64,000 bases of DNA from Hypericum androsaemum (lineage: Eukaryota > Streptophyta > Magnoliopsida > Malpighiales > Hypericaceae). The notes under the pieces are model-generated. The model was not told the origin of the DNA. It was given only the letters and a program-made list of their open reading frames with translations, and made no database searches. Shown here one piece after another: positions 57,431 to 64,000 of this stretch. Where the stretch lies: NCBI GenBank assembly GCA_963995505.1, contig OZ023186.1, positions 558,001 to 622,000 on the forward strand, written 5' to 3'. The position numbers and the translations under genes were made by a program. The first letter of the stretch is position 1. Every line of letters begins with the position of its first letter.

Positions 57431-58529
57431 ATGAGGAGGCAGCAGCAGCAGAAGACGAGGAGAACCAGCATGGAGGAGGAGGTTGTGGACCCCACGGTCG
57501 ACCGCAGGCGGGAGTTCTCTAACATCATCAAGGAAGTCCAATCCCTCGGTTAGATCATCCTCCTATTAATTTTCTCTTTTTCCGCTGCGTCCGATGGTTT
57601 TAGTTTAGGTAATGAGAATCCGACACTCGCTGGCGGTTATTTATGTCGCGAAGTTGGATTCTTTGGCTTGCTATTGTTAAAGTTTTCAGCTTTATTAGCT
57701 AGCTAGAATATTCATACTTAATCAACAAGATGTATTGAATTTATAATTTAAGTGGTGAAAATGCCACCGCTGTACGCCCTTTGGTGCGTGTATGGATAGA
57801 TATGTCTCCCGAACGTTTGCATTTATGCTTTGTGTTGTTGACTTCACAGTTGACTCGCACTCGACATGGAAGGATCGGAAGGAGGCGGAGAACCAGAGAA
57901 TCATCTCTCTTGGAGGGAAGGTAAGCGGTTCCCCTGTGCGATCTACTTCGATTTCTATGGAGTGGATGAAGTTTTATTCTTGTTCTGTATGGTGAGATTT
58001 TTGTGCTGCTTTCCTGTGAGCTCAGCCCGTCAAAAAGCAGAGGCTGCCGTTGAGTGTGGCACGGGTGCAGATGAAGAAGCACAAGGAGCGGGAGCAGAAA
58101 CTTATGGATCAGGTGACTGCTTCTCTGTGATTGATCTTGCGATTCATTCGTTTCAGACCCTGGTTCTTTTTGCCAATTAATACCTTGTTTGTGTTGCTGT
58201 AGAGGGCACTGCTTCAACAATCTGGGCTTAGGGTTCCTGATGGTCCCGGTGGCAGCAGTGGAGCTAGAAAGTCTGCAGATGATCGCAGGCCTGAGAAGAG
58301 GATACTGAAATCGACTGAGGGTTATTTTAAGAACGGTGTGCTGGACGTCAAGCATTTGTTGCGCAATACGCCAACTCAAGAAAAAGATTCTACTCCTTTT
58401 CAAAGAAAAGGAAAAGGTTCCAGCTTGCATGGGTTTGACGAGAATAGGAAGGGGGGAGGAGGAAAGAAGAAGGGAGGGGGAAAGAAGAACAAGGGTAAGA
58501 AGAAAGGTGGCGGCAAGAAACGCCATTGA
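57431..58529 (+). CDS. Small basic protein with Gly/Lys-rich tail (possible DUF4602/C1orf131 family)
   Basis: Four exons: 57431-57548, 57850-57920, 58026-58112, 58203-58529; phases join to 200 residues. The middle has a conserved-looking block PVKKQRLPLSVARVQMKKHK then EREQKLMDQ, and GYFKNGVLDVKHLL. The C-terminus is highly basic (GGGKKKGGGKKNKGKKKGGG, then KKRH), which would suit a nucleolar or RNA-associated role. The block resembles DUF4602, a ribosome-biogenesis family, but I am not certain. The start is the first ATG with good continuity (MRRQQQQKTRRTSMEEE). Confidence 0.7.
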
Positions 58530-59518
58530 ACGGGTCTGGTTGTAGATAACTTCATGGCATTCTACTTCAGTCCCCTTCACAATTGGCAGCTAGTTTTTTC
58601 GCAGCTTATGATTCGTTAATACGCCATTGTAATTGGGGCTTGTCTTGTCCTACCGGGAAAATTGAGGAAGATTGGTTATAAGAGTTGCAATGCTGTACAT
58701 GGATAGAGACTGATATTTATGAGCCGCCCGCAGATGAAATTACGCTTATGTGGTATCAATTTGGGTCATCACCATGGAAGAGAGCTTTAGAGGTTGTAGG
58801 TTAGGCAAAGCTTTTTATATTTTATCTGCAGTTATAGACCTTGTTTCACTCTCCGGAGAAGCTTCCTTTTTTGCAGATGGCTTATCACTGAGCTTGTTCC
58901 AATACCACGTCTGTCTGTTCTTTCTTTTGGTGACTTGCTTGGGACCACAAAAAAAAAGGTTCAACCAAGTTCTAACTTTTAACCACAAGAAAAAAAGGTC
59001 CAACCAAGTTTTGTACAACTTATTTCATTTTCTTGCACAGGAAATCCGAGGTTGTTTGGAATCAATTGCTAAGGGATGGATTCTATTGCAATTTTCATAA
59101 TCAAAGTAAATAGAATTCATTTTTCATCTTTTATACGGACTACTAGTGCGGAAAAGAATTTGGCAAAGTTTTTCCAATATATTTTCAATACTATTAAATT
59201 TTTAATAATTCAGATTTTTTAATTTAGTCTCCAAGATGGTTTTTTTCTAATTGATGTCAAGTTAGGTTGACGCGATTCACTTTTGCTATTTGGCAGAAAA
59301 TTCAATTCGATAACTCGAACCAAAATATTTTGCGGAAAAAATACTCTTTTTGTAAGTTTTTAAAACTCGAACCTTTATATGGTAATTACTAATAATACAA
59401 GGATCAAAGTGTAATAAACACAAAATAAAAGCCTTAAGAGGAGGGAAGGGGAGAGAAGAGAACAAGTCTTCTTCTATTATTCTACTCTGGTCGTTGTTTT
59501 CTTGCAAGAAGAAGGAAG
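58530..59518. other. 3' UTR and intergenic spacer
   Basis: Contains a small direct duplication near 58960-59020 (ggttcaaccaagttc / ggtccaaccaagttt). No gene recognised. Confidence 0.4.
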
Positions 59519-61479
59519 ATGGAGGAAGCAGACTTCCGCCAACGTCTAGAGCTCTTCCCGGTCGTCCGCTCTCCCGATTACCATGTACTGGTCTCCCCTT
59601 CTCCTCCTTCACTTATTTTAACTTAATCAGAATTCTCGAATTCGAGTCAGATAACGCATCGGTGTGGCACGGTACGGAGGCAAAACACCTTTGCCGTGCT
59701 TTGTAGTTAAAATTTGGATTAGTCGGCCTTCTGGGTGTTCGAGTATCAGGCGGTTTCTACCGAAATCCCAATTAGCACCAGCTAGCATCCAGTTGTTAGG
59801 ACTCCAAAAAGGAGGGTTTTTTTCCTCCCCTTTTTTTTTTTGCTTCTAGGTTGTGTTGTTTCCTTGATCTTTGTATCATCCGAGTCGAATTTGGTGGTAA
59901 CTGGCTGGATTCGGGAGGTTGGTGACAGGTTGATTTGGACCCATCAAGGAAATCGACTTCAGCCAGGTCGTCTGCTCCTAACCTCCCGGTATGCCCATTC
60001 CCTCTGCCACTCTCATTCCCAGCTCTCCACGAAGTGGATCGCTCTGGTTCTTGGTGTTCTTTGCGGATTTGAAGTTGAAGTTTCATTCTTTTTAGTGAGT
60101 GTGTGTGTGTGTGTGTGTGTGTAACAACAGGGGAAGGACTGGCAAGATGCTTGGGAGGAGGAAGGCGAACAGGCCGGGGCAGAGAATTGTGCCATTGACT
60201 TGCAAGGTAAACTTCTGATCCTGGTTTGAGGGAGAGAAATAGAATCTATTTATGGCCTAAATTGGGTCTTTTTCCGTTTTCTCAACATGGGGCGGGGGTC
60301 AAGCTTCCTCAAAAGCTGACAAAGTTTGTTCCAAATGCAAGCTTTTCTCCCTTTTCCAAATGCAGTTGGCAAAAGTGCGGCTGGTTAGAGGGACAAATCT
60401 GTTGCTATGCTTATGCTGCCCTCTGTTCCGCAAGCTTGGTACTTTGTGCTGATCAACTTGGCTTCGGTTTAAATGATAGGTCCATTTTGGGAGAAGCTGA
60501 AGTCGGCAGCAGAGAAGAAGGTTAGTTTTTAACTTTTTTTCTTGCGCCGATCTTGACCTTATTCGGCCTTTTATGATACGGCTGATCAGAAACCACAATG
60601 TGGTTCATAATGTGTGTCAAACTGTTGATACTGTCTGGGGGCCACTTTATTTTGAACATCTATGAAGGTTTTGGCTGTCTTGGAATGGAATGATGTTGGA
60701 CTGGAAGGCAATCTAGGAAGGCCAAATCCTTCACTTAATTTAACTCTGACCTAACTCCACTTAATGTATGACTGAGTTGTGGATATGATCAATTCCATGC
60801 GACACAATCTCTGCAGTTAATCCAAAAAAAAAAATCTCTGTAGTTAGCTGATAACTGAGGGTAAGAAGAAACCTGCTTGCAACATTTCACATAATGAAAA
60901 TATCTTGAATATTCTCCTTCAAGCTTGAGAATGGAAGTACATTCCAGTTTGGGTCATTGTTTGGTTCGAAAATTTTCAAATGGAGAAGAACTTCTTAAAA
61001 CAAATGCCTATCTGCCCTTTCTCTGGTCTTGATATACGACGCCAGAACGGATGCTCGTGAGTTTATTTCATTGACATGTCATCACAAATACTGCTAATAC
61101 ACAGCAATTTTCCAAGCTTGTTTTGAAGCTCCATCCTTGCACTCTTTGCTATTAATGTACATATTAGGTTGTCCTTTCCTCTTTCCCTCGGTTTGCAGTG
61201 AGCAAGTGCTCCATATGCAAATAAACACGAAAATCTTATCTTCTAAACGGACTTCGTTCGTCCGAAATATATGCAGATTGGTGCAGCTGAGGCGAAGAGA
61301 TTTTGCAAGGCTTTTGAACGAGTTCACCGAAAATTGGTACGCACAATCCGATCCACAGAGCTTTCCGATTACTGTGATCATGCGGGGAATGGCTAATGTA
61401 TTCCCCTTGTGTGCAGGTATATGAAGAATTGAGCTTGGACGCTGCCAATAGCATTTTGAGCTCAAGTTATAATCAATAG
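59519..61479 (+). CDS. Small conserved-looking plant protein, function unknown
   Basis: Reconstructed from six short exons with consistent phases: 59519-59584, 59929-59988, 60131-60206, 60480-60520, 61277-61336, 61417-61479; 121 residues. It begins MEEADFRQRLELFPVVRSPD, then an Arg/Ser stretch (PSRKSTSARSSAP), an acidic WQDAWEEEGEQAG, a Trp-helix (PFWEKLKSAAEKK) and a C-terminal helix pair (AAEAKRFCKAFERVHRKLVY, then EELSLDAANSIL). I do not recognise a named domain. No signal or membrane segment. A (GT)n run near 60095-60122 lies just before exon 3. The splice pattern argues for a real gene; function cannot be inferred. Confidence 0.65.
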
Positions 61480-62213
61480 CACCGTATCATCTAGAGGACG
61501 TGATGTTGGGTTTTAGTGACTATTAATATCTGCCTCTATCCATTGGAAAGTTTAAATACGATCTCAACATAAGTATGACTTGTTATAGATTTGTGACAGG
61601 TTATAATGTTCATTCTCTCGATCTTAGATTTATGTCAAATTTTTATTTTCAATATGACTCGTATGTTAAAATCACCATAAAATAAAATTACTTATTTTCT
61701 AAAATCGGTAGCTTGGAGGTCGTAGTCCGTTGTGCCTACTTTAGGAACTGCACATTAATCCTTTGTTTGGGAAAATTTTAGATGGAGAGAAAATTTAGTG
61801 GAGAGAGTTAGATTCTCTTAATTGTTTCAAAAGGAACCAAAATGAAAGGAAAGAGCATGATAAAAAAATTAATTTTAAAATATGAAATATACATTAATAA
61901 GAAATACAAGATTATCCAAGTAATAAGCATAATTTAGTGATAAGTAGAGATATTATAAATAATTTGTTAGCTTATTTTGTCAGTAAATTCTCTTCCCACT
62001 TTCTCACCAAATTGAAGAGGATATTTTTCTGAAATTAGGAGAAAATATTCTCCTACAATTTTCAAGCTCTACTTTCTTCCATCTTCTTAAACAAATTAAA
62101 ATAACTTTTTTTTAATGTGGCGAAACAAACAAATTAAAAGGACCATCCGGCTCGAATATATGTATTTGTCCGTAGATAAATGTTGGAATATAAGGTCTCA
62201 ACCAAAAATTAAA
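61480..62213. other. AT-rich intergenic
   Basis: No gene or element recognised. Confidence 0.45.
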
Positions 62214-63291
62214 AATAAAAAATTACTGTAAAGTCCCTGGTGTTTGATATATTTAAGGCTCGGCCCTCTGTATTCTGGTAATCGATTAAAAACTTTCCAA
62301 ATTTTGGTTTTATTATACTCTCATACCCCTCGCTAACGTCAGCGATCATTTTTTTCAAAGAAATGACTTTTCTACCCTTTACAAAAATAAAAAAGCCAAC
62401 AAATTAATTAAATATCTAATCGACGTTGGTAACCCCTCGTTCTTGGATCCTGGAGTTGGTCCTCAAGCTCTCATCGATGTCGGCAACAGAGGGAAGCTCC
62501 CGTCGGAGCCGGTCCTCAAGATCCTCAGCTCTCGTCCTGTTTCTTCAAGGAGAAATCTGCGAGACCGTCGAGATAGCCATCGCCGTCACTCCGCTTGATG
62601 AAGATGGCAACGGCAACGGCTCCCTCACGATCTCCATCGGGCTTTGTCCCGGACCATTGACCCAATCCGAAAGAAGGCCCCAGGACGATTATGATCCTGA
62701 TTCAAACTCGGTGAAGGTCACAGTGAGGGGTGGTGAGTGGGCGGTAACCGTACGATACGGCACCGTCGAGCTCCTTGGCGAGGGAGCAGTGGAGGTTAAA
62801 GTTAGCGCGGGCGAGGGGGCCGAGGGGCTTACCGTTGCACCAGTCGAGAGCGAGGAACCCGCCGGCTTTCCCAGGGGCGGCGCAGGTGACGACGAATTTC
62901 TCCACGAGCTTAACCGCCACGCCCTTCTTTGAGAGGAAGTAGGCGGTCCACTCGCCTATCACTCCCCCACTCGAACGACCACAAATGGATGCCGAATTTC
63001 TCTCGGGGCTCTCGCGGTCGGTTTTCTTTCGGAGTGACGAGGAGGAGCAGTGGACGCAGACGACGATTTTTTCCGGAGATGATGAGGGTCGCCGAAGGAA
63101 GGGTAGGAGACGACTATAGGATTAGAATAGTCATTTCAGGATTAAAAAATTAATAAAATACTTGATGACGTCAGCGAAGGGCCTGAGAGTATAATAAAAC
63201 CAAACTTCGGAGAGTTTTTAATCGATTACCGGAATATAGGGGGTCGAACCTTAAATATACTAAATACTAGGGACCGGAGCGTAATTTGCCC
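62214..63291. mobile_element. Long-TIR element with captured oxidoreductase fragment
   Basis: Arms: 62214-about 62390 (gtccctggtgtttgatatat, ggtaatcgattaaaaac, tgacg/ctaacgtcagcg) complement about 63150-63291. A likely 9-bp target duplication aaaattaaa is at 62205-62213 and 63292-63300. The interior is GC-rich and contains a fragment of a host flavoprotein on the minus strand. It lies 195 bp upstream of the chaperonin ATG, so it is close to, or in, that promoter. Confidence 0.8.
62715..62988 (-). pseudogene. FAD-dependent oxidoreductase fragment (captured)
   Basis: The minus strand encodes a damaged Rossmann start (SSGGVIGEWTAYFLSKKG), then VVTCAAPGKAGGFLALDW and LAKELDGAVSYGYRPLTT. This matches the FAD-binding N-terminus of plant DAO-family oxidoreductases (At5g48440-like). 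About 90 codons, without the rest of the enzyme, enclosed by TIR arms. Confidence 0.7.
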
Positions 63292-63485
63292 AAAATTAAA
63301 AGGCCTAGCTTCGTGAATGAGGGCATTCGTGGAATTTCGTCCTAAAGTCCCACCTTAAACCCTACCACGATCTCTGTCTAGACACCAACTGGTGAAGAAG
63401 AAGACGAGAAGCTCCCAAAAGAGAAGGCCGAAAAAGCCCCTCGAGTTCACTCAAGGAGCTTGCAAGTCTCGAGCTTTCCTCTTCA

Positions 63486-63590
63486 ATGGCTAAACGCTTG
63501 ATTCCCACTTTTAACCGTATCCTGGTGGAGAAGATAGTGCCTCCTTCTAAGACCAACTCCGGTATTCTCCTCTCCGAGAAGACCCCCAAG
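63486..63590 (+). CDS. 10-kDa chaperonin (CPN10/GroES-like), first exon, gene continues beyond window
   Basis: Encodes MAKRLIPTFNRILVEKIVPP then SKTNSGILLSEKTPK, the N-terminus of the mitochondrial co-chaperonin that caps the Cpn60 barrel, including the start of the mobile loop. The GT donor follows at 63591. Later exons are outside the window. Normal GroES length is about 98 residues; 35 are seen here. The 5' leader starts about 63340. Confidence 0.9.
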
Positions 63591-64000
63591 GTGCCACCTT
63601 TTTCTTCTGTTAATTTCTTGGTTGCCGGAATTTGCCATTTCCTTGTGTTTCCTCGAAGTTGCAGTGCCTGTTGGCGTTTATTTTTCTTTAGCTCGTGATA
63701 GCTTTGACCAAGGTTCGGATTCGAATCGTGAAACCGGCGGTTCTGGTTCAAAAATGCTGTCCTATGACCTCCACCATAGCCGTCGCATCTGGCGTATAGT
63801 TTTCATAAATCGCAATTGGTGGTTTTCTAACTGTGTTTAGGGTAGCTCGCGATCATATATGCCATTTGGGCATCATTTCTTTGCAATTCCAAGGCTTTCT
63901 TGGGGTATAAGCATTTTAAGACCTGAACTTGATTGACAAAGAATTCAACTGCACTCGAGTGAGGTTCAGTAGAATCTCCGTTGGTGGGATTCGACGGTTT
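63591..64000. other. First intron of CPN10 gene
   Basis: Intron sequence to the window edge. No further exon recognised. Confidence 0.6.

Noticed and set aside
57741..58580. Long minus-strand frame of 279 codons
   Set aside because: It lies antisense to exons and introns of the gene at 57431-58529 and has no recognisable features.
1..64000. tRNA, rRNA or organellar insert
   Set aside because: I looked for typical tRNA and rRNA signatures and saw none, though a covariance-model scan would be needed to exclude a tRNA.

Overview
This is a plant nuclear genome window, almost certainly from a eudicot. The genes are split by short GT-AG introns and encode plant-specific families: a PH-domain RhoGAP for ROP GTPases, a chloroplast PpiC/rhodanese protein, CYP75A-type P450s, ent-kaurene synthase and PPR proteins. 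The rest is AT-rich intergenic DNA packed with LTR retrotransposons, a LINE fragment and TIR elements. I cannot fix the species; a Myrtales-like genome (for example pomegranate) is only a guess.

Layout. 1-1431: copia gag relic bracketed by a 293-bp direct repeat. 1441-2640: degraded second copy of sequence found at 6853-11000. 3117-5964 (minus): ent-kaurene synthase (KS) pseudogene with most exons recognisable. 6853-11520: a flanking repeat, an LTR-like element (5-bp target duplication) filled by two TIR elements that carry host-gene fragments, then a PPR pseudogene. 12744-20520: intact 22-exon PH-RhoGAP gene. 21835-22183: near-perfect foldback transposon with a 9-bp target duplication. 22846-23431: degenerate minisatellite. 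24229-25845: first F3'5'H-like P450. 27425-32594: second KS pseudogene, split by a young copia element. 32882-34155: a copied piece of the RhoGAP gene followed by a LINE fragment. 34640-35990: tandem 0.69-kb duplication. 36229-37710: TIR element carrying pieces of two host genes. 39773-41437: second F3'5'H-like P450. 41505-47093: copia fragments and a gag-only LTR element. 47103-47445: third KS relic. 48640-50060: broken DC1-domain gene. 50385-50700: third P450 relic. 53725-56579: PpiC/rhodanese gene. 57431-58529: basic-tailed protein gene. 59519-61479: gene for a 121-residue protein of unknown function. 62214-63291: TIR element with an oxidoreductase fragment. 63486 onward: start of a 10-kDa chaperonin gene.

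How it fits together. The RhoGAP and PpiC/rhodanese genes look like an old conserved backbone, since their Arabidopsis relatives are close neighbours on chromosome 5. Between them lies an accessory block built by repeated duplication of a unit containing a CYP75A-like P450 and an ent-kaurene synthase, then broken up by nested transposons. The KS copies are all dead. Two P450 copies keep full reading frames, but both lack the conserved I-helix threonine, so their activity is uncertain.
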